NCBI GenBank assembly: GCA_016278515.1
Contig: JADQBR010000067.1
Span: forward strand, 1-64,000
Source: Bacillota bacterium
Lineage (GTDB): Bacteria; Bacillota; JADQBR01
DNA length: 64,000 nucleotides
Reading direction: 5' to 3'
How positions within the stretch are numbered: the first letter of the stretch is position 1; every line of letters starts with the position of its first letter. The notes beneath the pieces are model-generated. The model worked only from the letters and a program-made list of their open reading frames with translations. It made no database searches and was not told the DNA's origin. Below are positions 9,562 to 18,848 of the stretch, piece by piece. The position numbers and the translations under genes were made by a program.

Positions 9562-10602
9562 ATGGAGATTAACTTACGCTACGGGTTTAATAAATATTCT
9601 CTGCGCAAAAAAAATATCAATGCAGCTAGCGATACTGCAGCGCATAATACTGACCTTATAAATCTTGTCGAAACTGGGGAAATAAGCCCATCGAGGGCGC
9701 TCCAACTTTGGATTGATAAAGAAAAGATTCCAGTCAATAATAATGCTAAGGACGTTTCTGAAAGTGTTCAGTTACAAAGTTCCATCGATACTGTTTTAAA
9801 AGAATTAGATGAATTAATTGGGTTAGATACAATTAAAGTTTTGGTAAAGGAATTACAAGCATTTATCACAATACAACGTCATCGTACGAAACAACAACTG
9901 TTAACTCAGCCGTTAGTGTTGCATATGATTTTCAAAGGGAATCCGGGTACTGGCAAAACCACTGTGGCTAGGGTAATTGGTAAGCTGCTTAATGAACTAG
10001 AAGTTCTGCCAAAAGGACACATGATTGAAGTTGAACGGGCCGACTTGGTAGGCGAATATATCGGGCACACCGCGCAGAGAACTAGAGAACATGTAAAGAA
10101 AGCGCTCGGCGGGATATTGTTTATTGACGAAGCCTACTCATTGGCCAGAGGTGGCGAAAAGGATTTCGGTAAAGAAGCAATAGATGTGTTAGTTAAGGCA
10201 ATGGAAGATCATAAAGACGATTTCATACTTATTCTAGCCGGGTATAAGGACGAAATGGAATGGTTTCTTCTTACTAACCCGGGCTTACGCTCTAGACTTC
10301 CAATACATATGGAGTTTCCAGATTATACGGTGGAAGAGCTATTGAGTATTGCGGATTTGATGCTGGAACTTAGACAGTATACCATGTCAGATTCAGCTCG
10401 GGAAGAACTTAAACGAATAATAACAAAACAATGCTTGTTGGGACACCAACATGGTGGTAATGCCAGATTAGTTCGTAATGTTATAGAAAAGGCTATTAGA
10501 AGGCAAGCAGTGCGACTTATTAAAAAAGATGAACTCTCTAGAGAAGATTTATTAAATATTCGCATTGACGATTTACTGGAGGCTGTTGAGGATGGTGATT
10601 AA
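9562..10602 (+). CDS. spoVK: Stage V sporulation protein K (CbxX/CfqX AAA+ ATPase)
   Basis: A 346-residue AAA+ ATPase. After about 85 unconserved residues comes the AAA module with Walker A GNPGTGKT at 126-133, Walker B ILFIDEA (D189-E190), sensor 1 and the arginine-finger segment NPGLRSRLP. The C-terminal lid has GNARLVRNVIEKA. The closest known relatives are SpoVK, needed for spore maturation in B. subtilis, and the CbxX/CfqX Rubisco activases. The position after hfq matches the B. subtilis map, which supports SpoVK. GAGGTGAG precedes the ATG. It overlaps the next gene by 11 bases. Confidence 0.9.
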   Translation: MEINLRYGFNKYSLRKKNINAASDTAAHNTDLINLVETGEISPSRALQLWIDKEKIPVNNNAKDVSESVQLQSSIDTVLKELDELIGLDTIKVLVKELQAFITIQRHRTKQQLLTQPLVLHMIFKGNPGTGKTTVARVIGKLLNELEVLPKGHMIEVERADLVGEYIGHTAQRTREHVKKALGGILFIDEAYSLARGGEKDFGKEAIDVLVKAMEDHKDDFILILAGYKDEMEWFLLTNPGLRSRLPIHMEFPDYTVEELLSIADLMLELRQYTMSDSAREELKRIITKQCLLGHQHGGNARLVRNVIEKAIRRQAVRLIKKDELSREDLLNIRIDDLLEAVEDGD

Positions 10603-11179
10603 GAGTATTATACTAACGGGTCAAACAAATTCGGGAAAGAGTTCGTTAACACTAACGTTGGCCAGATTTTTGGGTACTAATAAATTTCAAGTTGAGACCC
10701 AAACTTCAGATAAAAAAAAGAAACATTTAAAGTGTAATTTTACCACGGCACAGCAACGATTTGTAAGTTCCCAACAGTATTTTACTCGAGGTATTAACTG
10801 TTTTCTTATTGATATTTCTAAGTCACTTAAATGGAAATTAATTGACACAACAGGATTAAGTAACGTAATAGCGCCATGCGAAGATTTAAGGATAGGGATG
10901 GCCATGACAATTGAGAAATTGCAAAATTGTGATTGTATAATTCACGTATTAGATACGGTTCAATATACCGATGGCAGCTACTATGAGATAGATGATGCAT
11001 TAGCAGGTTTACATACGAAAATCAGTTATATTCCTGTAGCAAGTAAGATTGACAATGTGAAGGCAAACATTGGTTTAATTAATATAAAAAAAGTTGTTGA
11101 AGAACCGATACCATGTTCAACTATTACAGGCGAAGGAATAGTTAATTTGCGGCAAGAATTGTTAAAGAAATTAAAATAA
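10592..11179 (+). CDS. Small P-loop GTPase coupled to spoVK
   Basis: A 195-residue Ras-like GTPase domain alone. G1 GQTNSGKSS at 10-18, G3 DTTG at 85-88, G4 SKID at 151-154 (Ser in place of the usual Asn), and G5 probably ST near 180. It is closest in style to the G domains of FeoB/HydF/ribosome-binding GTPases, without their extra domains. I choose the ATG at 10592: GGAGG at 10578-10582 gives normal spacing, while an in-frame TTG at 10565 lacks one. It overlaps the end of spoVK, so a functional link with the AAA+ ATPase is likely. In B. subtilis the gene after spoVK is hflX (ynbA), a much larger GTPase; this one is not HflX. Confidence 0.75.
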   Translation: MVIKSIILTGQTNSGKSSLTLTLARFLGTNKFQVETQTSDKKKKHLKCNFTTAQQRFVSSQQYFTRGINCFLIDISKSLKWKLIDTTGLSNVIAPCEDLRIGMAMTIEKLQNCDCIIHVLDTVQYTDGSYYEIDDALAGLHTKISYIPVASKIDNVKANIGLINIKKVVEEPIPCSTITGEGIVNLRQELLKKLK

Positions 11180-11263
11180 AGAAATCAAAACAGAAAAAAT
11201 ATCTTAACAAATTTTTGCACAAATATTACAATAAAACTAAAGCAAATAATGGAGGGCTGATTT

Positions 11264-12061
11264 TTGAAATTAACTGAAGGTCAAGTTAGAAGGTATTCAA
11301 GACAAATAATACTGCCGGAAGTGGGGGGGAAGGGCCAAAAGACTTTACTGAATTCTAAGGTCTTGGTAGTAGGTGCCGGTGGTTTGGGTTCACCAGTTAC
11401 TTATTATCTTGCAGCTGCCGGAGTTGGTACCATTGGGATAGTTGACTACGATGTTGTGGATATCTCAAATTTACAGCGCCAAATACTGCACAGTACGTCC
11501 GATATTGGCAGGCCTAAAGTTATTTCTGCTAAGGAAACTTTAGAAGGTTTAAATCCTGATGTGAAGATCAAGGCTTATCCGGACAAGCTTACTAAAGATA
11601 ATGTGGTTTCATTGATATCTGATTACGATTTAGTTATTGATGGTGTGGATAATTTTACAGCAAGATATTTATTAAATGATGCGTGTGTGTTAGAAGGTAA
11701 AACTATGATTGAAGCAGGAGTGCTTCGTTGGGATGGCATGGTAATGACAATATTGCCGAGGAAGGGGCCATGCTATCGATGTATTTTCCCTACACCCCCA
11801 TCGCCTGAAAATGCTCCTACCTGTCAAGAAGCGGGTATTATAGGCGCATCTGCCGGATTAATAGGAATTGTCGAGGCTACGGAGGCAATCAAATATTTAT
11901 TAAATGTTGGGGACCTTTTAGTAGGTCGAATGCTTATATATAATGCTTTGGAGTCTCGTTTTCAAGAAGTAGAAGTAGCTCGCGATGAGAATTGTCCTGT
12001 TTGTGGCGATAACCCAACAATAACCAGTTTACATGAATACGGTGAGTATTGTATAACTTAG
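11264..12061 (+). CDS. ThiF/MoeB/HesA-family E1-like adenylyltransferase
   Basis: A 265-residue E1-like enzyme that adenylates the C-terminus of a small ubiquitin-like sulfur carrier (ThiS or MoaD type). GAGGLGSP at 37-44 is the nucleotide-binding loop. Zinc ligands are C170/C173 (CYRC) and C244/C247 (CPVC). The candidate catalytic Cys is C187 in APTCQEAG. All functional residues are present and no rhodanese domain is fused. The start is TTG at 11264, 7 bases after GGAGGG. No thi or moa genes are nearby, so the acceptor protein is not known. It starts the unit with the M20 and YnbB-like genes. Confidence 0.88.
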   Translation: MKLTEGQVRRYSRQIILPEVGGKGQKTLLNSKVLVVGAGGLGSPVTYYLAAAGVGTIGIVDYDVVDISNLQRQILHSTSDIGRPKVISAKETLEGLNPDVKIKAYPDKLTKDNVVSLISDYDLVIDGVDNFTARYLLNDACVLEGKTMIEAGVLRWDGMVMTILPRKGPCYRCIFPTPPSPENAPTCQEAGIIGASAGLIGIVEATEAIKYLLNVGDLLVGRMLIYNALESRFQEVEVARDENCPVCGDNPTITSLHEYGEYCIT

Positions 12062-12082
12062 GACTGGAGGTGAGAAGAAAAT

Positions 12083-13270
12083 ATGCAAATAAATGATAGT
12101 ATAAAAGATATTTCAGTTAAATTGAAAAGGATTTATCGTGATCTGCATCAGATTCCAGAGCTTGCTTTTGAGGAACATAGAACGGCTGAATATATCAAAC
12201 GTACTTTAGAAGAAGAAAATTTCTCTAACATTCATTCCGAAATAGGAGGCACAGGTGTTACAGCAACGATAGGAAAGGGAGAGCCAATAGTTGCAATCAG
12301 AGCAGATATGGATGCTTTACCTATTGAGGAAGAAACTAACCTGCCTTATAGTTCTAAACATATAGGAATGATGCATGCTTGCGGACACGATGCCCACATG
12401 ACGGCAGTATTGGGGGCGGGTATGGTACTTAAACATGAAATTAACGAGTTACCCGGCGCAATTAAGTTTATTTTTCAACCTGCTGAGGAGACTCCCCCAG
12501 GTGGAGCGCAAGAAATGATAAAGGCGAATATATTAAATAAGGAATTAAAGACAATATTAGCTCTTCATACGGAACCACACTTACCTTCTGGTACAATAGG
12601 TGTCAAAGATGGTGCCATTATGGCTGCGGCTGATATGTTTACTATAAAACTGATAGGAAGTGGCGGACATGGTGCTATGCCCCATCAAACTCGTGATGTT
12701 ATCGTAGCCGGTAGTTACCTAGTACAAGCTATCCAAACAGTAATTAGTCGTATGGTAAATCCTTTACAACCTGCAGTAGTTACTGTTGGCAGTTTTAATG
12801 CTGGCACCAAAGCAAATATTATTGCAGGCAAGGCGGAATTAAAGGGTACAGTAAGAACATTAGATCCCAAGCTAAGGGAATCGATGCCTAAACTTATTGA
12901 TCAAGTTATTAATGGGGTTTGTAATTCCTATGGGGTTCAGTATACCTTTAATTATGATTGGGGGTACCCCCCAGTAATAAATGACTCTACCGCCGTAAAG
13001 ACATTGAGAGAAGCTGCTAAAAAGACAATAGGTATAGAAAATGTTATCAATGTCGACTCTCCTTCAATGGGAGGAGAAGATTTTAGTTATTATTTAGAAC
13101 GGATACCTGGAGTATATTTCTATTTAGGGGTTGGCAAGAGAAACCAAACAGATATTAAACCTTGGCATCATCCTTGTTACCAGATTGATGAAGAAGCTTT
13201 GTTGGTAGGAGCGGAAGTACTAGCTCAAACAACCATGGACGTGTTAAGGAGAGAAAATAGTGGATCATAA
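12083..13270 (+). CDS. M20 family amidohydrolase (N-acyl-L-amino acid / hippurate hydrolase type)
   Basis: A 395-residue metal-dependent amidohydrolase of the M20D group. HACGHDAHM provides the Cys and His ligands, AEETPPGGA the general-base Glu pair, and a C-terminal HHPCYQIDEEAL the last ligand region. The inserted lid domain (about 180-300) has GSGGHGAMPH. Relatives deacylate N-acetylated or aminoacyl compounds (hippurate, IAA-amino acids, N-acetyl-diaminopimelate). The substrate here is not determined. AGGTGAGAAG lies before the ATG. It overlaps the next gene by 11 bases. Confidence 0.88.
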   Translation: MQINDSIKDISVKLKRIYRDLHQIPELAFEEHRTAEYIKRTLEEENFSNIHSEIGGTGVTATIGKGEPIVAIRADMDALPIEEETNLPYSSKHIGMMHACGHDAHMTAVLGAGMVLKHEINELPGAIKFIFQPAEETPPGGAQEMIKANILNKELKTILALHTEPHLPSGTIGVKDGAIMAAADMFTIKLIGSGGHGAMPHQTRDVIVAGSYLVQAIQTVISRMVNPLQPAVVTVGSFNAGTKANIIAGKAELKGTVRTLDPKLRESMPKLIDQVINGVCNSYGVQYTFNYDWGYPPVINDSTAVKTLREAAKKTIGIENVINVDSPSMGGEDFSYYLERIPGVYFYLGVGKRNQTDIKPWHHPCYQIDEEALLVGAEVLAQTTMDVLRRENSGS

Positions 13271-14522
13271 TGATAAATTGGATGAAGCAGTAAAGGCGGC
13301 ATTGGCCAAGGTTAATGAATTGGAACCATCGTTTAAGAAAATAAATTCAATAAACCACGCTCGGGTGCTGTCTGCATTTATAAAAAACAAGGTTAGCGAC
13401 TTTCATTTTAGCCCCAGTACTGGCTATGGTTATGGAGATATAGGTAGAAATGTGTTAGAGAGTTTATTCGCCGACATATTTGGCGGAGAGTCAGCTTTAG
13501 TACGTAGTCAAATAGTTAGTGGAACCCATGCGATTTATTTGGCTTTAAAAGCTGCTACTTTTCCAGACGTAAAGCTGTTTTATATTGGAATGCCCTATGA
13601 TACTTTAAAATCTGCATTGGGTTTGAACGAAGCAGATGGAGCATGCCATAACCCGTTGTCATCGGAGTTAAATACGGAAGTCATCCCTATTAATGCTGAC
13701 AGAGATGAATTTATTAGAGTCCTACAAAACAAAATTAATGAAACTAATGGAAATTGCGTTATTGCCATACAACGGTCGGCAGGTTATTGTACTGACCGAG
13801 GTGCTTTTAGTATTGACTACATCAAATATCTTATAACAGTCGTAAAAAATACTCACCCAAATGCTATTGTCTTTGTTGATAACTGTTATGGAGAATTTGT
13901 AGAAACAAAAGAACCCCCAATGGTGGGCGCCGACCTGACTGCCGGATCTTTAATTAAAAATCCGGGTGGCAGCCTTGCACCGGGTGGTGGATACTTAGTT
14001 GGAAACAGTTCCTTAATTGAACTAGCAGCCGAAATGTCTACTGCTCCATCTTTGGGTAAGGAGATTGGCGCTAGTTTTTGGGATAAACGGCTGGTTTTCC
14101 AAGGCTTATACGTCGCTCCTCTATTTGTAACAGAAGCAATCTGCGGCATGGTTTTTACATCAGAATTAATGGGGCAGTTAGGGCTTAATGTTATTCCTAA
14201 AGCTTCGGACAAGCGTACTGATATTATTCAGCGTATTGATTTCAACTCGCCTGATACGTTAGTAAAGTTTTGTCAACACATACAGCATTTTTCTCCCGTA
14301 GATTCGCATGTAACACCTCAACCCGCCCTGCTACCGGGTTACGCAGAGAAAGTAATAATGGCTGCTGGTACTTTTGTCCAAGGGGCATCTTTGGAATTAA
14401 GCGCAGATGCTCCAATCAGACCACCTTACAGTGTGTTTCTTCAGGGGGGTATATCAAGAGAGTATACCATGCAGATTATAAAGAAAACAGTCAAGGCTCT
14501 AATGGAGGAGCACTACATTTAA
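13260..14522 (+). CDS. YnbB-like PLP-dependent enzyme (aluminium resistance / methionine gamma-lyase-like family)
   Basis: A 420-residue fold-type I PLP protein. TGYGYGDIGR near the N-terminus and SLIKNPGGSLAPGGGYLVG are the family signatures, with K233 as the Schiff-base lysine; FVDNCYGEF holds the PLP-pyridine Asp. The family is often labelled methionine gamma-lyase family or aluminium resistance protein, without firm enzymology. In B. subtilis ynbB also lies between hflX and glnR-glnA, so its place upstream of glnA here is conserved synteny. GTG start overlapping the M20 gene. Confidence 0.85.
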   Translation: MDHNDKLDEAVKAALAKVNELEPSFKKINSINHARVLSAFIKNKVSDFHFSPSTGYGYGDIGRNVLESLFADIFGGESALVRSQIVSGTHAIYLALKAATFPDVKLFYIGMPYDTLKSALGLNEADGACHNPLSSELNTEVIPINADRDEFIRVLQNKINETNGNCVIAIQRSAGYCTDRGAFSIDYIKYLITVVKNTHPNAIVFVDNCYGEFVETKEPPMVGADLTAGSLIKNPGGSLAPGGGYLVGNSSLIELAAEMSTAPSLGKEIGASFWDKRLVFQGLYVAPLFVTEAICGMVFTSELMGQLGLNVIPKASDKRTDIIQRIDFNSPDTLVKFCQHIQHFSPVDSHVTPQPALLPGYAEKVIMAAGTFVQGASLELSADAPIRPPYSVFLQGGISREYTMQIIKKTVKALMEEHYI

Positions 14523-14733
14523 AACTTAATGCAGGAATTAGTTTATTTTTATAGAAATTTAAAAAAATAACACAACAGGCTAGGGCTGACAATGGTTAAC
14601 TATAATTTCAATATTCCCATTCATGATATTTCTACAATAGCTGCTAAATTGAAACACGAAGGAAAACTGAACCCGCTATTTCTTTTGTAATAAAAAGACT
14701 AGTGTAGCCGGGTCATATATGAGGTAGTTTGCA

Positions 14734-15219
14734 ATGAGTACCTTTATACTTATTATTGCCATTGGCATCATAATACTGGGCATTTTGGGCACGGTAGTAC
14801 CATTATTACCGGGACTACCTTTGGTTTTTGTTGCCATTTTCATGTATGCAATGATTACTAACTTCCAAGTAATTTCTTTAGCCAATGTATTTGTCTATCT
14901 AGTCCTTGCTGCTTTGGGGATGGGTATAGATATTTTTGCCGGAACCTATGGTGCAAAGAGATTTGGAGCTTCTAAATTCGGAATTATTGGAAGCATTCTG
15001 GGATTGGTGGCGGGTCTAATTACTTTAGGACCGGTCGGGCTAATTTTAGGTCCTATTATTGGCTCAGTTTCCGGTGAACTGTTTACAGGAAAATCATTCA
15101 ATAAGGCTGTTAAGATTGGATTTGGGAGTTTAATAGGCTTTTTAGGAGGGGCGGTTGCACAATTATTAATTTCATTAATTATGGCTGGAACTTTTATTTT
15201 TAAAGTATTTTTTTCCTGA
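14734..15219 (+). CDS. DUF456 membrane protein
   Basis: A 161-residue integral membrane protein, five to six hydrophobic segments, rich in Gly and small residues (GTVVPLLPGLPLV; GPVGLILGPIIGSVSGEL). This glycine-zipper-like pattern is typical of DUF456 (B. subtilis YqgC family). Function unknown. A GAGG lies 11 bases before the ATG. It is followed by glnA after 74 bases. Confidence 0.85.
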   Translation: MSTFILIIAIGIIILGILGTVVPLLPGLPLVFVAIFMYAMITNFQVISLANVFVYLVLAALGMGIDIFAGTYGAKRFGASKFGIIGSILGLVAGLITLGPVGLILGPIIGSVSGELFTGKSFNKAVKIGFGSLIGFLGGAVAQLLISLIMAGTFIFKVFFS

Positions 15220-15293
15220 TTGGAAAATGTTGCTGACATGGTTCGGGTATGCTAGTATTATTGAAGGATGTTATATTGAAAGGGGTTACGTTT

Positions 15294-16625
15294 ATGGTCT
15301 CTTTGTCAAAACAAGATGTATTAAAGATGGCTAAGGAGCACGATGTTCGTTTTATTCGTTTGCAGTTTACCGACATGTTCGGTGTGCTTAAAAATGTGGC
15401 GATAACTGCAGCACAACTTGAAAAAGCTTTAGACGGGGAATTAATGTTCGACGGGTCCTCTATTGATGGATTTGTACGTATTGAAGAATCTGACATGTAC
15501 TTAAAGCCAGACCCTTCTACTTTTACAGTTTTTCCTTGGCGACCTCAGGAAGGAGCAGTTGCTCGTTTAATTTGTGATGTTTATAATTCTGATGAAACTC
15601 CTTTCATCGGTTGTCCCAGAAACACATTGAAACGTGTATTAGATGAGGCTGCATCAATGGGCTATACTGTCAATGTGGGACCGGAAGCGGAGTTTTTTTT
15701 GTTCTTGGTAGATGATAAAGGAAAACCTACTACCATCACCCACGATAAAGCCAGCTACTTTGACCTCACACCTGTAGATTTAGGTGAAAACGCCCGCCGC
15801 GATATGGTGATAGCATTACAGGAGATGGGATTTGAAGTAGAAGCTTCCCATCACGAAGTTGCTCCGGGACAACATGAAATTGACTTTAAATATGATGACG
15901 CATTAATCACAGCAGATAAGATTGTAACTTTTAAATTTGTTGTTCGTACTATAGCTCAAAGACATGGATTACATGCTACCTTTATGCCGAAGCCTGTTTA
16001 TGGTATTCCCGGATCAGGAATGCACACTCACATTTCCTTCTTTCAGAACGGGGAAAATGTGTTCTATGATCCTAGTGACAAAAGACAATTGAGTGAAACA
16101 TCTTATTATTTCATAGGAGGTCTATTAAAGCACGCCAGAGCCTTTTGTGCTATTACTAACCCTAATGTTAACTCCTATAAACGTTTGGTCTCGGGTTATG
16201 AAGCACCTGTCTACGTAGCTTGGTCAGAGAAGAATAGAAGTCCTCTATTAAGAATACCTGCTCGAAGGGGAATAGGCACAAGAGTTGAGGTAAGAAACCC
16301 AGATCCTTCTACAAACCCGTATCTAGCATTAGCGGCTGTTATCAAGGCAGGCTTGGACGGAATAAAAAATAAGATTCAACCACCAGAACCAACTGATAGA
16401 AACATCTATGACATGAATGAGGAAGAAAGAAAAAGCTTGGGCATCCCTAGTTTGCCATCCAATTTACAAGAGGCTCTTGAGGAATTGAAAGGCAGCACTG
16501 TAATTAGAGATGCCTTAGGTGAGCACCTTTTCAGCCGGTTTATAAACGCCAAAACTATTGAATGGGATAATTATAGAATTCAAGTTCATGACTGGGAACT
16601 GCAAGAATACTTGACAAAATTTTAA
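15294..16625 (+). CDS. glnA: Glutamine synthetase type I
   Basis: Ammonia-assimilating enzyme: glutamate + NH3 + ATP to glutamine. The N-terminal beta-grasp includes [11 protein letters not shown] and [10 protein letters not shown]; catalytic segments are [28 protein letters not shown] and RIPARRG. With the start at 15294 (AAAGGGG 9 bases upstream) it is 443 residues, the exact length of the Firmicute GSI-alpha group. An in-frame ATG at 15249 would add 15 non-homologous residues. The adenylylation-site region of GSI-beta is absent. No glnR is next to it, unlike in Bacillus, and I see no clear TGTNA-N7-TNACA box upstream. Confidence 0.97.
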   Translation: MVSLSKQDVLKMAKEHDVRFIRLQFTDMFGVLKNVAITAAQLEKALDGELMFDGSSIDGFVRIEESDMYLKPDPSTFTVFPWRPQEGAVARLICDVYNSDETPFIGCPRNTLKRVLDEAASMGYTVNVGPEAEFFLFLVDDKGKPTTITHDKASYFDLTPVDLGENARRDMVIALQEMGFEVEASHHEVAPGQHEIDFKYDDALITADKIVTFKFVVRTIAQRHGLHATFMPKPVYGIPGSGMHTHISFFQNGENVFYDPSDKRQLSETSYYFIGGLLKHARAFCAITNPNVNSYKRLVSGYEAPVYVAWSEKNRSPLLRIPARRGIGTRVEVRNPDPSTNPYLALAAVIKAGLDGIKNKIQPPEPTDRNIYDMNEEERKSLGIPSLPSNLQEALEELKGSTVIRDALGEHLFSRFINAKTIEWDNYRIQVHDWELQEYLTKF

Positions 16626-16626
16626 T

Positions 16627-16742
16627 TACATAGACACCATTTTGGAATGTCTATGTATCCGATTGGGCAAAATTCACGTGCGCTAAGCAGAAAGTTATAC
16701 TATCTTTAAGTGCAAAAAAGAAGACCGAGAGGTCTTCTTTTA
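16627..16742. terminator. glnA 3' hairpin and shared bidirectional terminator glnA / lexA
   Basis: First a 10-bp stem TACATAGACA (16627-16636) / TGTCTATGTA (16648-16657) without T run. Then AAAAGAAGACC (16716-16726), GAGA loop, GGTCTTCTTTT (16731-16741), flanked by A and T runs so that it works in both directions. The lexA stop codon lies at its edge. Confidence 0.8.
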
Positions 16743-17366
16743 ATATATAGTTCTAAACAAACCGACAACTTTGCCAATTATCTTAACATCGCGACTAATA
16801 ATAGGCGTTAAACTTTTGTTTTCCGGCTGAAGTCTGATAGCATGTTTTTCCTTGTAGAATGTCTTTACAGTAGCTTCTTCACCTAAGAGGGCAACTACTA
16901 TATCTCCATCATTTGCAATGGACTGCTGCCTAACCAGAATGTAATCCCCATCATGAATACCGGCTTCAATCATGCTATCTCCGCGAACTTTTAACATAAA
17001 AATACTTTCTCCGCCGTGATTAAGCAAGTTTAATGGGAGAGGGAAGGTATCCTCAATATTTTCTGAAGCTAAAATAGGTTGGCCAGCCGTAATTTGCCCC
17101 ACCAAAGGTATAGAGGCCAGTTCCTTATTACTGATGAAGTTGTCATTACCTAGAAGTTCAATCGCGCGTGGTTTAGTTGGATCTCGTCTAATGTAACCTG
17201 TTTTTTCCAAAGACGCCAAATGACTGTGGACTGTGGAACTAGAACTTAAACCAACTGCTTTACCGATTTCTCTAACAGAAGGCGGGTAGCCTTTAGAATT
17301 TATCTCAGTACGGATAAAATCCAATATTGATTGCTGACGCTTGGATAATTCCTCATGATTGCTCAA
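16740..17366 (-). CDS. lexA: SOS repressor LexA
   Basis: A 208-residue repressor-protease. Winged HTH in residues 1-70 ([20 protein letters not shown] is the recognition region). The self-cleavage bond is A94-G95 in VGQITAGQP, and the catalytic dyad is S131 (GDSMIEAG) and K168 (EATVKTF). Cleavage is stimulated by RecA on single-stranded DNA. The start is TTG at 17366 with GGGAGG upstream. Its own promoter carries an SOS box, so it is autoregulated. Divergent from yneA as in B. subtilis. Confidence 0.98.
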   Translation of the reverse strand: MSNHEELSKRQQSILDFIRTEINSKGYPPSVREIGKAVGLSSSSTVHSHLASLEKTGYIRRDPTKPRAIELLGNDNFISNKELASIPLVGQITAGQPILASENIEDTFPLPLNLLNHGGESIFMLKVRGDSMIEAGIHDGDYILVRQQSIANDGDIVVALLGEEATVKTFYKEKHAIRLQPENKSLTPIISRDVKIIGKVVGLFRTIY

Positions 17367-17409
17367 GAATATACCTCCCTGGAAAATATTATATAATTAT
17401 CTACTAAAA

Positions 17410-17449
17410 ATTATAACAAAATTTAGAAAAAATATCAAACAAATGTTCG
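17410..17449 (-). promoter_or_regulatory. lexA promoter with SOS box 1
   Basis: On the minus strand: -35 TTGATA (17433-17438), 17-base spacer, -10 TATAAT (17410-17415). The SOS box CAAACAAATGTTCG (17436-17449, + strand reading) overlaps the -35. It is one arm-mismatched relative of the Gram-positive consensus CGAACATATGTTCG. Confidence 0.85.
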
Positions 17450-17468
17450 CATTTTTTACAAAAAAGAC

Positions 17469-17520
17469 TTGACCAGAACATATGTTCCTGGTAATATATA
17501 GCTAATAGAACATTTGTTTG
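17469..17520 (+). promoter_or_regulatory. yneA promoter with SOS boxes 2 and 3
   Basis: -35 TTGACC (17469-17474), 17-base spacer, -10 TAATAT (17492-17497). The near-perfect box AGAACATATGTTCC (17475-17488; core palindrome GAACATATGTTC) fills the spacer. A weaker box AGAACATTTGTTTG (17507-17520) runs into the ribosome binding site, so LexA would block both initiation and early elongation. Confidence 0.88.
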
Positions 17521-17533
17521 GAGGTTGATCAGC

Positions 17534-17875
17534 ATGAGGGATAATGATGTGGAATATGCTAGTAGAAGATATGTTTACAATAATAAAAAATTAAGGAAGC
17601 AGCTGATGTTTATTATTTTTGTAATTTTTCTTTTAATATTAACCGTCTTAACCTGGTTAGGTATTGGTCTCGTTGATTATCAAGAGGCATCCGCAGGAAA
17701 CCAGAGTGGCTTAACTAAAGTGGTGGTAGAAGAAGGAGATACTCTATGGGCCATATCCCGGAGATTTAATTCAAACGAAGATATGAGGAAAATAGTTTAC
17801 AGAGTTAAGAAAATTAACAATCTAACCAATGCAAATATCTATCCGGGGCAGCAGCTAATTATACCCGTTAAATAA
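17534..17875 (+). CDS. yneA: YneA-like SOS cell-division inhibitor (LysM)
   Basis: A 113-residue membrane-anchored protein: basic N-terminus, one transmembrane helix at about 24-46, then a LysM domain (VVVEEGDTLWAISRRF ... NIYPGQQLIIPV). Size, topology and the position divergent to lexA match B. subtilis YneA, which delays septation during the SOS response. The start is ATG 17534, 9 bases after GGAGG; the in-frame TTG at 17525 directly abuts the GGAGG and is unlikely. Expression is expected only after DNA damage. Confidence 0.88.
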   Translation: MRDNDVEYASRRYVYNNKKLRKQLMFIIFVIFLLILTVLTWLGIGLVDYQEASAGNQSGLTKVVVEEGDTLWAISRRFNSNEDMRKIVYRVKKINNLTNANIYPGQQLIIPVK

Positions 17876-17896
17876 ATTAATATTTTTTTCCGTCCT

Positions 17897-17931
17897 ACTC
17901 TCTGAGATTTAATTTTATCAGAGAGTTTTTT
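17897..17931 (+). terminator. Terminator of yneA
   Basis: ACTCTCTGA (17897-17905) pairs with TCAGAGAGT (17918-17926), then five T. Confidence 0.85.
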
Positions 17932-17971
17932 ATCTAAAACCTAGCAAAAATACTCCTATCCTCTAAATACA

Positions 17972-18157
17972 GCCATATCAAAATTCCTTAATGCTTACAA
18001 ATCAGCAAGCAGCAGACTTATCAAAAAAGAATTTCCAAATATCAGGAAATACCTCTGGAAGGAAATGTTTTGGAGTAAATCTTTCTGTCTACTGACTACA
18101 GGCGGAGCAACGATTAACGCAATCAAACAGTACCTAGAAAAGCAAGGTGAAAAATGA
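17972..18157 (+). pseudogene. tnpA remnant (IS200/IS605 Y1 transposase C-terminus)
   Basis: One open frame reads as the last about 60 residues of an IS605-type TnpA: SSRLIKKEFPNIRKYLW, then WSKSFCLLTTGG and INAIKQYLEKQGEK before the stop. The HUH and catalytic Tyr segments would lie upstream and partly beyond the break; no start codon is present. The stop overlaps the tnpB ATG, the normal arrangement in this family. Confidence 0.8.
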
Positions 18158-18848
18158 TGAAATATAACAAGGCTTACAAATTCAGGATATACCCAAATGA
18201 AGAACAAAAGGTATTGCTTGCTAAAACCTTTGGTTATGTTCGCCTTGTCTATAATTACTACCTTGATATGAGAATCAAAACCTATGAAGATAATAAGCAG
18301 TCATTATCTTATAATGACTGCGCCAAGGACCTTGTTTCTTTCAAAAAGGAGAAGGATTTTTTGAAAGAGGTTGACAGCATAGCATTACAGTAATCATTAA
18401 GACAGATCGCCAAAAAGGAAGTAACCGCTATTATCAGCAGAAAAAGAAAATAGCCAAAATTCACGAGAAGGTAACAAATCAACGTAAAGACTTCTTACAC
18501 AAACAGTCTAGGGAGATAGCCAATCTCTATGACGTTGTTTGTGTTGAGGACTTAAATATGCAAGATATGTCACAAGCTTTGAATTTTGGTAAATCCGTTG
18601 CCGATAATGGCTGGGGAATGTTCAATGCATTCCTATCCTACAAACTAGCGGATCAAGGAAAACAATTTGTGAAAATTGACAAGTGGTACCCTAGTTCCAA
18701 AACCTGTCACATCTGCGGAGATATCTACAAGGAATTGCAACTGTCTGAAAGAACATGGACTTGTCCAAAATGTAATACTATGCATAACCGTGATGATAAT
18801 GCTAGTGTCAATATCAAAAATAAGGGGTTGGAAATGCTGTCGGCATAA
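18154..18848 (+). pseudogene. tnpB pseudogene with central deletion
   Basis: Two pieces of one TnpB. The first, 79 residues (18154-18393), starts MKYNKAYKFRIYPNEEQ, the usual N-terminus, and ends in a stop at DSIALQ. The second is in another frame from about 18399 and reads DRQKGSNRYYQQKKK, then the RuvC-II segment VVCVEDLNM, the zinc finger CHICG...CPKC, and the RuvC-III segment NRDDNASVNI. Roughly 140-150 central residues, including the RuvC-I aspartate, are missing at the junction 18390-18399. The nuclease is therefore dead. Confidence 0.88.

Noticed and set aside
13886-14212. 108-codon minus-strand ORF inside the YnbB-like gene
   Set aside because: Antisense shadow of a well-supported gene, with no ribosome site.
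14592-14690. 32-codon ORF starting MVNYNFNIPIHD between the YnbB-like and DUF456 genes
   Set aside because: Only a weak AGGG lies upstream and the peptide has no recognisable features, so I did not list it as a gene.
18154-18848. TnpB-derived repressor (TldR-like) instead of a pseudogene
   Set aside because: TldRs keep a continuous full-length frame; here the middle is deleted and the halves are in different frames.
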